From Lacticaseibacillus daqingensis (lineage in GTDB: Bacteria > Bacillota > Bacilli > Lactobacillales > Lactobacillaceae), in contig NZ_RHOH01000002.1 of assembly GCF_003946115.1 (NCBI RefSeq), positions 124,001 to 188,000 of the forward strand: DNA of 64,000 nucleotides, given 5' to 3'. The notes beneath the pieces were generated by a model, which saw only the letters and a program-made list of their open reading frames with translations, was not told the DNA's origin and did not search any database. Below, piece after piece: positions 36,186 to 50,393 of this stretch. Position numbers and translations under genes: made by a program. Positions within the stretch are counted from its first letter, which is position 1, and each line of letters opens with the position of its first letter.

Positions 36186-36276
36186 AAACTTGCGTCCTCT
36201 CATAGTGTCCGGTTCATTCTACCATATTTTGCCCCCGTTCGCGGCGGCAATCCCCACCGGCAAATGCGTGAATTGC

Positions 36277-36313
36277 GGTATACTGAAAGCGAAAATTTCG
36301 GTATACTGGAAAG
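36277..36313 (+). promoter_or_regulatory. Tandem GGTATACTG-AAAG repeats upstream of tdk
   Basis: GGTATACTGAAAG (36277-36289) and GGTATACTGGAAAG (36300-36313), 23 bases apart. Each contains a TATACT -10 hexamer; no clear -35. Could be two promoters or a direct-repeat operator. Confidence 0.4.
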
Positions 36314-36347
36314 GGTATTTTCAATTCGATTCGAGGGAGTGCTTCGC

Positions 36348-36929
36348 TTGGCCCAATTATTTTTCCGCTATGGCGCAATGAATTCTGGTAAGTCCATTGA
36401 GATTCTGAAGGTCGCCCACAACTACGAGGAGCAGCACAAGCAGGTCATCATCCTGACGAGTGGGCTGGATGACCGCTCGGGTGTTGGCGTGGTTGCTAGC
36501 CGCATTGGCATGGAACGCGCCGCGCATCCGATCGCCTCGGATACCGATGTGTTTGCGCTGGTCAGTGCGCTGAATGACGTAGCGGCGTGCGTTTTGATCG
36601 ACGAGGCCCAGTTCTTGGAGAAGCACCACGTCAACGAGTGCGCGCGCATCGTCGATGAGCTTCATATTCCCGTCATGGCGTTCGGGTTGAAGAACGATTT
36701 TCGCAATGAGCTGTTCGAAGGGTCCAAGTACCTGTTGCTGTACGCGGATAAAATCGAAGAGATGAAAACCATCTGCTGGTTCTGCGCCAAAAAGGCGATC
36801 ATGAACTTGCGGGTGCACGAAGGCCAGCCGGTGTATGCCGGTGAGCAGATTCAAATCGGGGGCAACGAGTCCTACTTCCCGGTTTGTCGACACCACTACT
36901 ACTTCCCACCGGCAGACTTGCAGGCGTGA
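36348..36929 (+). CDS. tdk: Thymidine kinase
   Basis: Type II thymidine kinase for salvage of thymidine, 193 aa. P-loop GAMNSGKS at residues 9-16, Walker B-like IDEAQF, and zinc-binding cysteines (CWFC ... C-R-H-H). Start codon TTG at 36348, 8 bases after GAGGGAG; homologues begin [16 protein letters not shown], which fits exactly. The frame is open upstream through the promoter, but this is not coding. Heads tdk-prfA-prmC-ywlC. Confidence 0.93.
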   Translation: MAQLFFRYGAMNSGKSIEILKVAHNYEEQHKQVIILTSGLDDRSGVGVVASRIGMERAAHPIASDTDVFALVSALNDVAACVLIDEAQFLEKHHVNECARIVDELHIPVMAFGLKNDFRNELFEGSKYLLLYADKIEEMKTICWFCAKKAIMNLRVHEGQPVYAGEQIQIGGNESYFPVCRHHYYFPPADLQA

Positions 36930-36949
36930 GGTTCGGTATAGGAGGAACA

Positions 36950-38029
36950 ATGGATAAGATTTTTGAACAATTAGACGGCCTGTTGGACCGTTACGACGAA
37001 CTGCAGGAGCTGATGTCTGACCCCGAGGTGTTGCAAGACACCAAGCGGTACCTCGCGCTGTCCAAAGAAGAAGGCAGCGTGCGCGAGGTGGTCGCGGCCT
37101 ACAAGCGCTATAAGCAGGTGAAAGCAGATATCGCTGAAGCTGACGAGATGCTGCGTGAAAGCCATGATCCGGATATGGAGGAGCTGGCCAAGGAAGACCT
37201 CGCCAGCCTGCGTCCGGAGCAAAGCGAACTGGAAGAGCAGATCAAGATCCTGATGCTGCCCAAAGACCCCAATGATGACAAGAACATTATCATGGAAATT
37301 CGCGGGGCCGCCGGCGGGGACGAAGCCAGCTTGTTTGCGGCCGACCTGCTGACCATGTACATGAAGTACGCCGAAAAGCAGGGGTGGAACACGGAGATCA
37401 TCGATGAGAACCCCACGGAAGTTGGCGGCTACAAGGAAGTGTCCGTCCTGATCACCGGCGAGTCCGTGTACTCCAAGCTGAAGTACGAAAACGGCGCCCA
37501 CCGCGTTCAACGCGTGCCGGCCACCGAATCCGCCGGCCGGGTGCACACCAGTACCGCAACGGTCGGGATCATGCCGGAATACGATGAGGTCGAGCTTGAG
37601 ATCGACCCCAAGGACATTCGCACGGATGTGTACCGTTCCAGTGGGGCTGGGGGTCAGCACATCAACAAGACCTCCAGTGCCGTCCGCATGACGCACCTGC
37701 CGACCGGTATCGTGGTCACCATGCAGGACCAGCGCTCCCAGCAGCAGAACCGGGAAAAGGCGATGCAGATCCTGCGCAGCCGGGTCTACGACTACTACGA
37801 AAGTCAAAACGCCTCCGAGTACGCGGAAAAGCGCAAAACAGCCATTGGCTCCGGGGATCGCTCTGAACGGATCCGCACTTATAACTATCCGCAAAACCGG
37901 GTGACCGACCACCGCATTGGGCTGACGCTCAACAAGCTCGACCGTATCATGAACGGTGAGCTGGAGGACATTATCGATGCCCTGATCGTTCAGGACCAAA
38001 CCGCCAAGCTGGAACAAGTCAATGAGTAA
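36950..38029 (+). CDS. prfA: Peptide chain release factor 1
   Basis: Recognises UAA and UAG and releases the nascent chain. 359 aa. GGQ motif ([16 protein letters not shown], near residue 235), codon-recognition region with the RF1-type P-A-T segment ([14 protein letters not shown]), and a helical N-terminal domain. Start follows AGGAGG 5 bases upstream. Overlaps prmC, which methylates its GGQ glutamine, by 8 bases. Confidence 0.97.
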   Translation: MDKIFEQLDGLLDRYDELQELMSDPEVLQDTKRYLALSKEEGSVREVVAAYKRYKQVKADIAEADEMLRESHDPDMEELAKEDLASLRPEQSELEEQIKILMLPKDPNDDKNIIMEIRGAAGGDEASLFAADLLTMYMKYAEKQGWNTEIIDENPTEVGGYKEVSVLITGESVYSKLKYENGAHRVQRVPATESAGRVHTSTATVGIMPEYDEVELEIDPKDIRTDVYRSSGAGGQHINKTSSAVRMTHLPTGIVVTMQDQRSQQQNREKAMQILRSRVYDYYESQNASEYAEKRKTAIGSGDRSERIRTYNYPQNRVTDHRIGLTLNKLDRIMNGELEDIIDALIVQDQTAKLEQVNE

Positions 38030-38852
38030 GACCTATGCTGAGGCGCTCCGTGGAGCGTCTTCTTTGCTCACTGCGGCCGGGATCGACCCGGACGGCGCGC
38101 GCTACGTGTTGGAGATGCGGGGACACTTCACGCCCAGCGGCTTGCGGCTGCACGCTTGTGACGCCATGCCCACCGCGCTGGTCGCCCAGTTCGAGGCAGA
38201 CGTGGCGCGGCTTTTGGCCAATGAGCCACCGCAGTACATCGTGGGGGTGGCGCCGTTTTTCGGCGTGTTGTTTCAGGTGTCGCCGGCGGTGTTGATCCCG
38301 CGCTTTGACACCGAGGAACTGGTTGCGTGGGTGGCCGAAGACCAGACTGACGCCATGACTGGTTTGGATGTCGGCACCGGGAGCGGCGCCATCGGCCTGA
38401 CGCTCAGCCGCAAGCTTGGCACCGCGATGACGCTGAGCGATGTATCGCCGGCCGCCTTGGCTGTGGCTGAAGCCAACGCCAAGGTCCAGCAGGCCACCGT
38501 GCAGTTTGTGCATAGTGACCTTTTTGCCGCCTTGCCGGGGCGCTACGATTTCATTGTGGCGAATCTGCCGTATATCAGTCGCGCGGAAACGGCGGTGATG
38601 GATGCGAGTACACTGGCCTTTGAGCCGGCGCTTGCGCTATTTGCTGAGGACGAGGGGCTGGCGGTGTTCAAGCGCTTCATCGCCGCCGCTCCGGCGCACC
38701 TGACCCCCGGTGGGGCCATTTACTTAGAATTTGGGTATCACCAGCAGCCGGCGCTGGCCGCGTTGTTTGCGGCGGTGGTGCCACAGGCCACGGCGACGTT
38801 CCGCCAAGATATGGCTGGCCACCCGCGAATGGTGCGCCTGCAGTTTGTGTAA
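38022..38852 (+). CDS. prmC: Release factor glutamine methyltransferase PrmC, variant motif
   Basis: N5-methylates the GGQ glutamine of RF1 and RF2 with SAM. 276 aa: N-terminal helical domain (residues 1-75), then Rossmann methyltransferase with motif [14 protein letters not shown]. The catalytic NPPY motif, which holds the glutamine side chain, reads NLPY here (residues 181-184); the codon is CTG. Other motifs ([17 protein letters not shown]) are near normal, so the enzyme may still work. Overlap with prfA is typical. Confidence 0.92.
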   Translation: MSKTYAEALRGASSLLTAAGIDPDGARYVLEMRGHFTPSGLRLHACDAMPTALVAQFEADVARLLANEPPQYIVGVAPFFGVLFQVSPAVLIPRFDTEELVAWVAEDQTDAMTGLDVGTGSGAIGLTLSRKLGTAMTLSDVSPAALAVAEANAKVQQATVQFVHSDLFAALPGRYDFIVANLPYISRAETAVMDASTLAFEPALALFAEDEGLAVFKRFIAAAPAHLTPGGAIYLEFGYHQQPALAALFAAVVPQATATFRQDMAGHPRMVRLQFV

Positions 38853-38868
38853 TCTAAGGAGACAACTC

Positions 38869-39885
38869 ATGGAAACCAAAGTTTTTGATCACAACACAGT
38901 GGCCGCGGCCGCTAAGTTGATTCAGGCCGGGGAGGTCGTCGCGTTTCCCACGGAGACCGTGTACGGCCTCGGGGCAGATGCCACCGACCCTAAGGCGGCG
39001 CTAAAAGTGTATGCGGCCAAGCACCGGCCGGCGGATAATCCGCTGATCGTGACGGTGGCGGACCCGGCGATGGTCGCACGCTATGCGACTATCACGCCGG
39101 CGGCCCAGCAGCTGATGGATGCCTTTTGGCCGGGCCCGTTGACCATCATCTTAGACATTCTGCCAGGGGCGCTTTCAATGGTGGTGACCGGAGGCCTGCA
39201 AACGGCAGCGTTTCGGATGCCGGCCAACGCCCTGACCCGTGAGATGATCCGCCTGGCGGACCGGCCGATCGTTGGCCCTTCGGCGAACCTTTCAGGCAAA
39301 CCGAGCGCGACGCGGCCGGAACACGTGCTGCACGACTTTGATGGGGCGATTGCCGGCATCTTGGATGATGGGCCGACCACGGTGGGGGTGGAATCCACCG
39401 TCATCGACATGACGGTGCAACCGCCAGCGATCCTGCGGCCGGGGGAGGTGACGCCGCAGATGCTGGCGCCATACATCGGTGAGGTAGCAACTGACCGCCA
39501 CAAGGTGGGGGCCAAGGAAACCCCGAAGGCGCCGGGGATGAAGTATAAGCACTACGCGCCAACTGCCCAGGTGGTCGTTGTCGATCATCCGGCAGATTGG
39601 CCGGCTGCCATTGCGTGGGCGACGGCGCACCACCAGCCATTCGGGGTGATGGCGACCGACGCAGTGCTGACAACGCTACCTGCGGCGGTCCCGACCTACA
39701 GCCTAGGTGCGAACCTGGCCTCGGCGACCCGCAGCCTGTTTGCCGGCCTGCGCTGGTTCGACCTTCATCCGACAGTCACGCTGATTCTCGCCGAGGCGTT
39801 TGCCCCGGAAGGGCTTGGTGTCGCTTACATGAACCGCTTATTAAAATCCGCTGGGAACGAACATTTTCAACCTGACGAGGATTGA
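38869..39885 (+). CDS. ywlC: L-threonylcarbamoyladenylate synthase (Sua5/YwlC type)
   Basis: Makes threonylcarbamoyl-AMP from threonine, bicarbonate and ATP for t6A37 in ANN-decoding tRNAs. 338 aa, so the long Sua5 form: YrdC/TsaC domain at about 10-205 (PTETVYGLGADAT, KHRPADNPLIV, GPSANLSGKPSAT) plus a linker (SPGM-like APGMKYKHYAP) and a C-terminal Sua5 domain (about 240-330). AAGGAGAC upstream of the ATG. Follows prmC by 16 bases. Confidence 0.94.
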   Translation: METKVFDHNTVAAAAKLIQAGEVVAFPTETVYGLGADATDPKAALKVYAAKHRPADNPLIVTVADPAMVARYATITPAAQQLMDAFWPGPLTIILDILPGALSMVVTGGLQTAAFRMPANALTREMIRLADRPIVGPSANLSGKPSATRPEHVLHDFDGAIAGILDDGPTTVGVESTVIDMTVQPPAILRPGEVTPQMLAPYIGEVATDRHKVGAKETPKAPGMKYKHYAPTAQVVVVDHPADWPAAIAWATAHHQPFGVMATDAVLTTLPAAVPTYSLGANLASATRSLFAGLRWFDLHPTVTLILAEAFAPEGLGVAYMNRLLKSAGNEHFQPDED

Positions 39886-39900
39886 ACGTTCTGATATACT
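39872..39900 (+). promoter_or_regulatory. Promoter of glyA inside the end of ywlC
   Basis: CTGACG (39872-39877), 17-base spacer, TATACT (39895-39900). Confidence 0.6.
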
Positions 39901-39926
39901 GAGGACAATCGATTAGGAGGGATAGC

Positions 39927-41159
39927 ATGGATTACACGAGTTACGACCCAGAAATCTTCACTGCCATTCAACACGAGGAGATGCGCCAGCAGCACAACGT
40001 TGAGCTGATCGCATCCGAAAACATCGTGAGCCCAGCCGTCCGCGCCGCCCAGGGCAGCGTGTTGACCAACAAGTATTCCGAAGGTTACCCCAAGCATCGC
40101 TACTACGGCGGTAATGAGTACATCGACGTGATCGAGCAGGCCGCCATCGACCGGGCGAAGGAACTCTTCGGGGCCGAATTTGCGAACGTTCAGCCGCATT
40201 CCGGTTCGCAGGCCAACATGGCCGTGTACCGCGCCTTCCTTGAGGATGGCGATAAGGTGCTGGCGATGGACCTGACGGATGGGGGGCACCTGACCCACGG
40301 GGCCGCCGTGAACTTTTCCGGCCAGACCTACCACTTCTACCACTACGCTTTGGACCCTGAGACGGGCCGGTTGGATTATGACCAGATCGCCGCGCAGGCG
40401 GAAGCCGTGCACCCAAAGCTGATCGTGGCCGGGGCGTCTGCCTACTCGCGCGAGATTGACTTTGCGCGCTTCCGTGAAATCGCGGATCGTGTCGGCGCGT
40501 TCTTGATGGTCGACATGGCGCACATCGCGGGCCTTGTGGCCGGTGGGGTGCACATGAGCCCGATCCCTTACGCCGATGTCGTGACGACAACAACGCACAA
40601 GACGCTGCGCGGGCCACGTGGGGGAATGATTCTTGCGCGGGCGCAGTACGGTAAGGCGATCAACTCTGCGTTGTTCCCGGGGATCCAGGGCGGCCCGCTG
40701 GACCACGTGATCGCGGCCAAAGCGGTGGCATTCGGTGAAGCACTGCGGCCAGAATTCAAGGACTACGCGCAGCAGATCGTGACCAACATGCAGGCAATGT
40801 GCGAAGGCTTTGCCGAAGACGCGCACCTCAAGATGATCTCTGGCGGCTCCGATAACCACATGGTGCTGCTGGATGTCACCGGCTACGGGGTGACCGGGCG
40901 CGAGGTCCAGGACCTACTGGACACCGTGATGATCACCACGAACAAGAACCAGATTCCTGGGGAACAAAACGGGCCGTTCAAGACTTCCGGTGTTCGGGTC
41001 GGCACGGCAACCATCACCACCCGCGGCTTCACCCCGGAAGATTGCAAAGAAGTAGCGCACCTGATCTCGCAAGCGATCCAAAATCGCGATAACCGCGAAG
41101 TTTTGGATCAGATTCGCCAATCGGTACTTGCGCTGACCGGGCGTCATCCTTTATCATAG
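39927..41159 (+). CDS. glyA: Serine hydroxymethyltransferase
   Basis: PLP enzyme that interconverts serine and glycine and charges tetrahydrofolate with one-carbon units. 410 aa. PLP lysine Lys225 in [32 protein letters not shown] and [12 protein letters not shown] motifs intact. AGGAGGG upstream. Has its own promoter and is followed by a hairpin before upp. Confidence 0.97.
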   Translation: MDYTSYDPEIFTAIQHEEMRQQHNVELIASENIVSPAVRAAQGSVLTNKYSEGYPKHRYYGGNEYIDVIEQAAIDRAKELFGAEFANVQPHSGSQANMAVYRAFLEDGDKVLAMDLTDGGHLTHGAAVNFSGQTYHFYHYALDPETGRLDYDQIAAQAEAVHPKLIVAGASAYSREIDFARFREIADRVGAFLMVDMAHIAGLVAGGVHMSPIPYADVVTTTTHKTLRGPRGGMILARAQYGKAINSALFPGIQGGPLDHVIAAKAVAFGEALRPEFKDYAQQIVTNMQAMCEGFAEDAHLKMISGGSDNHMVLLDVTGYGVTGREVQDLLDTVMITTNKNQIPGEQNGPFKTSGVRVGTATITTRGFTPEDCKEVAHLISQAIQNRDNREVLDQIRQSVLALTGRHPLS

Positions 41160-41182
41160 ATAAGGTTTTGGGCAGCAATGCC

Positions 41183-41217
41183 AAAAGCGCCAAGTCCGAA
41201 ATCGGGCTTGGCGTTTG
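41183..41217 (+). terminator. Hairpin between glyA and upp
   Basis: AGCGCCAAGTCCGA pairs with TCGGGCTTGGCGTT around AA, then TTGCC. A leaky terminator or processing hairpin. Confidence 0.65.
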
Positions 41218-41244
41218 CCATAAATAAAGGAGGGCCATTTGCAC

Positions 41245-41874
41245 ATGGGCAAATTTACGGTTTTGAACCACCCATTGATCCAACACAAGCTGACACTGAT
41301 CCGCGACAAGAACGCCGGGACCAAGGAGTTTCGCGAAATCGCCAACGAGATTGCGGAGTTGATGGTTTACGAGATCACGCGCGATCTGCCACTTGAAGAC
41401 GTTGAGATCGAAACCCCGATGGGGAAGACGACACAAAAGCGGCTGGCAGGTAAGAAGCTGGCCGTAGTGCCGATCTTGCGCGCCGGGTTGGGCATGGTGG
41501 ACGGCGTGTTGCGCCTCATTCCAGCGGCCAAGGTGGGTCATATTGGCATGTACCGCGATGAGCAGACGCTACTGCCGCATGAGTACTTCGTGAAGATGCC
41601 GACCGATATCGATCAGCGGGACCTGATTATCGTGGACCCGATGCTCGCCACCGGTGGGAGTGCAAACATGGCGATCGAAGCGCTGAAAAAGCGTGGGGCC
41701 AAGTCCATGCGCCTCGTTGTGCTTGTTGCGGCACCAGAAGGCGTTAAGGCCATTCAGGCAGCGCATCCGGACGTGGACATCTACGCGGCATCCCTCGATG
41801 ACCACCTGACTGACACCGGCTACATCTTCCCTGGGCTGGGCGATGCGGGTGACCGCCTGTTCGGCACCAAGTAA
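41245..41874 (+). CDS. upp: Uracil phosphoribosyltransferase
   Basis: Salvages uracil to UMP with PRPP. 209 aa from ATG 41245; a TTG two codons earlier is possible but too close to AAAGGAGG. PRPP-binding motif [11 protein letters not shown], uracil-binding [13 protein letters not shown] near the end, and the N-terminal [17 protein letters not shown] are as in the family. Glycine-serine metabolism and upp next to the atp operon is a conserved order (glyA-upp-atp) in Firmicutes. Confidence 0.96.
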   Translation: MGKFTVLNHPLIQHKLTLIRDKNAGTKEFREIANEIAELMVYEITRDLPLEDVEIETPMGKTTQKRLAGKKLAVVPILRAGLGMVDGVLRLIPAAKVGHIGMYRDEQTLLPHEYFVKMPTDIDQRDLIIVDPMLATGGSANMAIEALKKRGAKSMRLVVLVAAPEGVKAIQAAHPDVDIYAASLDDHLTDTGYIFPGLGDAGDRLFGTK

Positions 41875-41882
41875 GCCTATCA

Positions 41883-41924
41883 AACGGCGCCGACCCCACA
41901 GTAAAGCGGGGGCCGGCGCTGTTT
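41883..41924 (+). terminator. Terminator after upp
   Basis: AACGGCGCCGACCCC pairs with GGGGGCCGGCGCTGTT (two mismatches), then TTTT. Confidence 0.75.
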
Positions 41925-42168
41925 TGGCTTCAAGGGGCGCGCCGTTCAACACGCCGGAGCCGTGGGTAGTCCAATTGACGGCTACCCATGGATCCGAGCG
42001 TGGGCAGGCGACAGGCCTCAAGGCCGTCTGGTAGACTGTGGGCAAGCGCTGGTTCAGTGAGCGCTTGGTCGTGTTTCTACTATTGTATGTTGGGGCCCAT
42101 TGGCCAATGGCTGTGTCAATAGGCACTTGCGCCAATCTGGCCAGCGTGCTGTGAGTTCGCGGGACGGC

Positions 42169-42198
42169 TTGCTTGTGCACCGGCGAGTGTGGCATAAT
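42169..42198 (+). promoter_or_regulatory. Candidate upstream promoter in the pre-atp region
   Basis: TTGCTT (42169-42174), 18-base spacer, CATAAT (42193-42198). Confidence 0.35.
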
Positions 42199-42294
42199 CA
42201 GGTCAATGCGCCAAGCACGACACCAGGCGGGAGAACCCGTGAAATAATCGATGAAAAAGGCATGAAAGCATTCATGAAAATTTTTTGGTTTGCT

Positions 42295-42323
42295 TTGTCT
42301 TTTACATGGAATGGTGTTAAAGT
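42295..42323 (+). promoter_or_regulatory. Candidate promoter of the atp operon
   Basis: TTGTCT (42295-42300), 17-base spacer ending TGT, TAAAGT (42318-42323): an extended -10 promoter inside the AT-rich island, about 125 bases before atpB. Confidence 0.45.
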
Positions 42324-42449
42324 GATTGGTGTGTTTGACGGATGGATATCCGGAAATCCACATTTTTGAAACAATAACATCCACTGCACGCCGTCAATTC
42401 GTCCGTACATAAACGTGGGGCTATTGCTTCGGTTAAGGAGGTGAATTCT

Positions 42450-43399
<950 letters not shown>

Positions 43400-43404
43400 G
43401 ACAA

Positions 43405-43523
43405 GAGCGCGACGTGACGCGGGTGATGGCTGGGGCTGGACGCGCCTGACACGCGTCCCACCGGTTTGTGGTGGGGCGTGCGTCAGGATGTGCTAGCACT
43501 TGCCATCAGCGTCACGGAGCGCG
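43405..43523 (+). promoter_or_regulatory. Large folded element between atpE and atpF
   Basis: Two nested stems fill the 146-base gap. The outer stem pairs CGTGACGC (43413-43420) and TGATGGC (43424-43430) with GCCATCAGCGTCACG (43502-43516), 15 pairs with a GGG bulge, plus CGCG/CGCG beyond. The inner hairpin pairs 43445-43462 with 43470-43487 (15 or more of 18 pairs). No T run follows. An mRNA processing or stability element is inferred. Confidence 0.8.
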
Positions 43524-43545
43524 TTTAGAAGGGAGTCAAACAATT

Positions 43546-44034
43546 ATGACTGCAGGCGATATGCTCTTTACCATCGTCACCTTCGCTGTCTTAATGGTGC
43601 TTGTTGCGATTTTCGCCTGGGGCCCGGTCACGAAGATCATGGCCCAGCGGCAAGAAAAGATCGAAGGCGATCTGGACTACGCCGACAATGCCCGCCAAGA
43701 GGCCAAAGAATTGGCCGAAAAGCGGCAGGCGGAACTGAAGAATTCTAAGGCTGACGCCGTTAAAATCGTCACCACGGCGAAGGAAAACGGCGAAAAGCAG
43801 CGTCAGGAACTCGTGTCAGCGGCCAAGTCTGAAGCGGAAACGTTGAAGGCCAACGCCGCTAAGGATATTGCCCAAGAGCGGCAAGATGCCTTGAACGATG
43901 CGAAGAACGATGTTGCGGATCTGTCTTTGGCGATCGCCAAGAAGATCATTGGCAAGGAATTAGACGCCGACACCCAAAAAGAGCTGATCGACAGCTACAT
44001 CAAGGACTTAGGTGATGCCAATGGCAGTCACTAA
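43546..44034 (+). CDS. atpF: ATP synthase Fo subunit b
   Basis: Peripheral stalk. 162 aa: one N-terminal membrane helix (about residues 5-25), then a long charged helix for the b-b coiled coil (EKIEGDLDYADNARQEAKEL ... ). AAGGGAG lies 10 bases upstream. Its end overlaps atpH by 14 bases. Confidence 0.95.
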   Translation: MTAGDMLFTIVTFAVLMVLVAIFAWGPVTKIMAQRQEKIEGDLDYADNARQEAKELAEKRQAELKNSKADAVKIVTTAKENGEKQRQELVSAAKSEAETLKANAAKDIAQERQDALNDAKNDVADLSLAIAKKIIGKELDADTQKELIDSYIKDLGDANGSH

Positions 44035-44566
44035 TCAGATGGTAGCGCCGCGCTATGCCAAGGCCCTCTTCGAAGTGGCCCAAGCCCAAAATGGGCTTGA
44101 CTTGACGCAGGCGGATTTGACCCAGCTCAATACTGTGATCGACGCAACGCCTGACCTGCTGCCGGCACTGGCGGGCAAGGACCTCGACCAGTCGGCCAAG
44201 GAAACGCTGCTTGCGCTATTGAAGCGCGATGCGAGCCCCTTGGTGCAACAGCTGATCGATGTTGTGTTCGTCAACGGTCGCATTGGGGGCCTGGTGGCGA
44301 TCATCGAGGCATTCACGAAGCGGTACGAAGAAACCGCGGGAATTGTGAACGCCACGGTGACCACCGCCGTCCCGCTGGATGACCAGCAGGCGCAGGCAAT
44401 GCAACAAGCGATTGCGCAACGGTTTGACGGAAGTGCGGTGCGGTTGACCCAAGTGGTCGACCCGAGCATTATCGGTGGCGTAAAAGTCGTGTCTGATGAT
44501 CGGATCATCGACGGCACGGTGGCCACGCGCCTTGTCAAACTGCAAAAGCAGTTGCTCACCAACTAA
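44021..44566 (+). CDS. atpH: ATP synthase F1 subunit delta
   Basis: Connects the b stalk to the F1 head. 181 aa; N-terminal helical domain (VAPRYAKALFEVA) and C-terminal ITxxxVVxPSIIGGxKVxxDDRIIDGTV pattern (VVDPSIIGGVKV). The start at 44021 is chosen for spacing from TTAGGTG and family N-termini; ATG 44015 is also possible. Reads from inside atpF. Confidence 0.94.
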   Translation: MAVTNQMVAPRYAKALFEVAQAQNGLDLTQADLTQLNTVIDATPDLLPALAGKDLDQSAKETLLALLKRDASPLVQQLIDVVFVNGRIGGLVAIIEAFTKRYEETAGIVNATVTTAVPLDDQQAQAMQQAIAQRFDGSAVRLTQVVDPSIIGGVKVVSDDRIIDGTVATRLVKLQKQLLTN

Positions 44567-46099
<1,533 letters not shown>

Positions 46100-46110
46100 G
46101 GAGGTGCCGC

Positions 46111-48542
<2,432 letters not shown>

Positions 48543-48556
48543 GGAGGGGATGCTTC

Positions 48557-48988
48557 TTGGCTGAACAACCGAAAGTGATGACCGTCAACATTGTGACCCC
48601 CAACGGCTTAGTCTATGATCACCACGCGAACCTCGTGGTGGTCAAGACCACCACTGGGGACATGGGCATCATGGCCAACCACGAGCCTGTTGTGGCACCG
48701 CTGGTCATCGGTGAGGTGCGTGTGCGCCGCATCGATAACCCCGGTCACGAGGACGTGATCGCCGTCAACGGCGGCTTCATGGAAGTCGCCAACAACATCA
48801 CCTCGATCGTGGCGGATTCTGCGGAACGTGCCCGTGATATCGACCTGAACCGGGCCCAAGCGGCGCGGCAGCGGGCCGAGCGGCGCATCGAAGAAGCCAA
48901 AGCGCACCTTGATACCGATGATCTCCAGCGGGCGCAGGTCGCGCTGCAACGGGCGATCAACCGGATCCACGTCAAGACGGGGAAGTAA
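48557..48988 (+). CDS. atpC: ATP synthase F1 subunit epsilon
   Basis: Inhibitory rotor subunit. 143 aa: N-terminal beta sandwich (VNIVTPNGLVYDHHANLVVV ... GIMANHEP) and C-terminal helical hairpin (ARAEERIEEAK-type, here AERRIEEAKAHL). Start codon TTG at 48557, about 8 bases after AAGGAGGGG. Last atp gene; a terminator follows. Confidence 0.95.
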   Translation: MAEQPKVMTVNIVTPNGLVYDHHANLVVVKTTTGDMGIMANHEPVVAPLVIGEVRVRRIDNPGHEDVIAVNGGFMEVANNITSIVADSAERARDIDLNRAQAARQRAERRIEEAKAHLDTDDLQRAQVALQRAINRIHVKTGK

Positions 48989-49037
48989 CGCAAAGAAAGA
49001 AGCTGTCAGCTTAGGCTGGCAGCTTCTTTCTTTGCGT
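48988..49037. terminator. Bidirectional terminator between atpC and gntP
   Basis: ACGCAAAGAAAGAAGCTGTCAGC-type arm pairs with GCTGGCAGCTTCTTTCTTTGCGT around TTAG; serves both convergent operons. One mismatch only. Confidence 0.9.
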
Positions 49038-49040
49038 GGC

Positions 49041-50393
49041 TTACACGACCAGCGACAGCGCCAAAACGGCCAGCAGGCCCACCACGGCGATGATGGTTTC
49101 AAGCACCGTCCAGGTCGCAAGCGTCTCCTTGACACTCAGGTCGAAGTACTCTTTGAACATCCAAAAGCCCGCGTCGTTGACATGGGAAAAGGCCAGTGAG
49201 CCGGCGCCGATGGCAAGAACCATTAGGGCAGGGTTGACGCCACTTTGCGTCATCAACGGGGTGACCAGCCCGGCCGCTGTCAGCGCGGCCACCGTGGCAG
49301 AACCCAGCGCGACCCGCAGCACGACCGCGATCAGCCAGCCGAGGATGAGTGGCGAGACGTTGACGTTCAGGAACACGGTTTTGACCGCATCGCCAACGCC
49401 TCCGTCGATCAGAACTTGCTTGAAGGCGCCGCCACCCCCGATGACCAAAAGCAGCATGGCGATCGATTTAATGGCTTCCTCAATCGTTGCCATGATCTGC
49501 GGGGTCGGCAGGTGACGATGGATCCCCATGCTCCACAGTGCAAACAGCAGCGAGATCAGCATGGCGATGCTCGGCGCCCCGAGAAAGGCGATAACGTTGT
49601 CAAGCCCGCTGGGGTTCTTGGGGAGGGTGCCGCCGTGCGCGAGCATGGTGTACAGCGTCGTGATGGCCATCAGAATCACCGGAAACAGTGAGGTCAGCAC
49701 CGACAGCCCAAAGCTGGGGGTGTCTTTCAGGTTGAACTGCTTCGGGGTGCCCAGAGCGGTCAGGTTGCCAGTGCGGGTGAAGGCTGCGGGACTGGTGCGC
49801 TGCGCGATCTTGGTGAACAGCGGTCCGGCGATCAGGACGGTTGGAATAGCGACGATGATGCCGTATAACAGCACCTCACCGGCCGAGGCGTGCAGCGCCT
49901 GGGCAATCGCCGTGGGGGCGGGGTGAGGGGGCAGGAAGCCGTGGGTCACGGACAGTGCGGCGGCCATCGGGATCCCCAGGTAGAGGATCGGGACCCCTGC
50001 CTCGATCGCGATGGCAAAAATGATCGGCACTAACAGCACGATCCCGACCTCAAAGAACAAGGCGATGCCGATAATGAAGGCCGCCACCACAACGGCCCAC
50101 TGGAGCCGTTTGCGGCCGAATTTGTCGATCAGGGTGTGGGCGATGCGATACGCCCCGCCGGCATCGGCGACCAGCCGCCCGAGCATGGCGCCGAAGCCGA
50201 AGACCAGCGCCAGCTCACCGAGCTGGCCGCCGATCCCGTTTTGAATGCTGGTCGCGATCTGAGCCGCCGGCATGCCAAGGCCCAGCGCCACCGCGACTGC
50301 CGTGATGATCAGTGAGACGTACGTGTTCAACTTGAAGCGAATGATCAACAGAAGCAGGAAAATAATCCCTGCGAATAAAACCAGTAAGGCCAT
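49041..50393 (-). CDS. gntP: Gluconate permease (GntP family)
   Basis: Proton-coupled gluconate importer, 450 aa with about 12 to 14 hydrophobic segments spread along its length (IIFLLLLIIRFKL start; PPHPAPTAIAQA loop, a GntP hallmark; SHVNDAGFWMFKEYF near the end). The ATG shares one base with the gntK stop (TAATG), with GGAGGGAG upstream. Imports the substrate that GntK phosphorylates. Confidence 0.93.
   Translation of the reverse strand: MALLVLFAGIIFLLLLIIRFKLNTYVSLIITAVAVALGLGMPAAQIATSIQNGIGGQLGELALVFGFGAMLGRLVADAGGAYRIAHTLIDKFGRKRLQWAVVVAAFIIGIALFFEVGIVLLVPIIFAIAIEAGVPILYLGIPMAAALSVTHGFLPPHPAPTAIAQALHASAGEVLLYGIIVAIPTVLIAGPLFTKIAQRTSPAAFTRTGNLTALGTPKQFNLKDTPSFGLSVLTSLFPVILMAITTLYTMLAHGGTLPKNPSGLDNVIAFLGAPSIAMLISLLFALWSMGIHRHLPTPQIMATIEEAIKSIAMLLLVIGGGGAFKQVLIDGGVGDAVKTVFLNVNVSPLILGWLIAVVLRVALGSATVAALTAAGLVTPLMTQSGVNPALMVLAIGAGSLAFSHVNDAGFWMFKEYFDLSVKETLATWTVLETIIAVVGLLAVLALSLVV

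Larger units (their letters stand above)
41925..42449. other. Non-coding region before the atp operon, with palindromes and an AT-rich island
   Basis: No convincing gene. Bases 41965-42110 hold several hairpins: GGGTAG...CTACCC (about 41965-41988), CAAGCGCT...AGCGCTTG (42043-42067) and the perfect 14-base palindrome CCATTGGCCAATGG (42097-42110). From about 42240 to 42380 base composition becomes clearly AT-rich compared with everything around it. Promoter-like hexamers lie at 42169-42198 and 42295-42323. Confidence 0.55.

Noticed and set aside
42262-42369. Possible 35-codon peptide (MKAFMKIFWFALSF...) in the AT-rich segment before atpB
   Set aside because: No usable ribosome-binding site and it overlaps promoter-like hexamers. 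AT-rich composition alone gives a hydrophobic translation.
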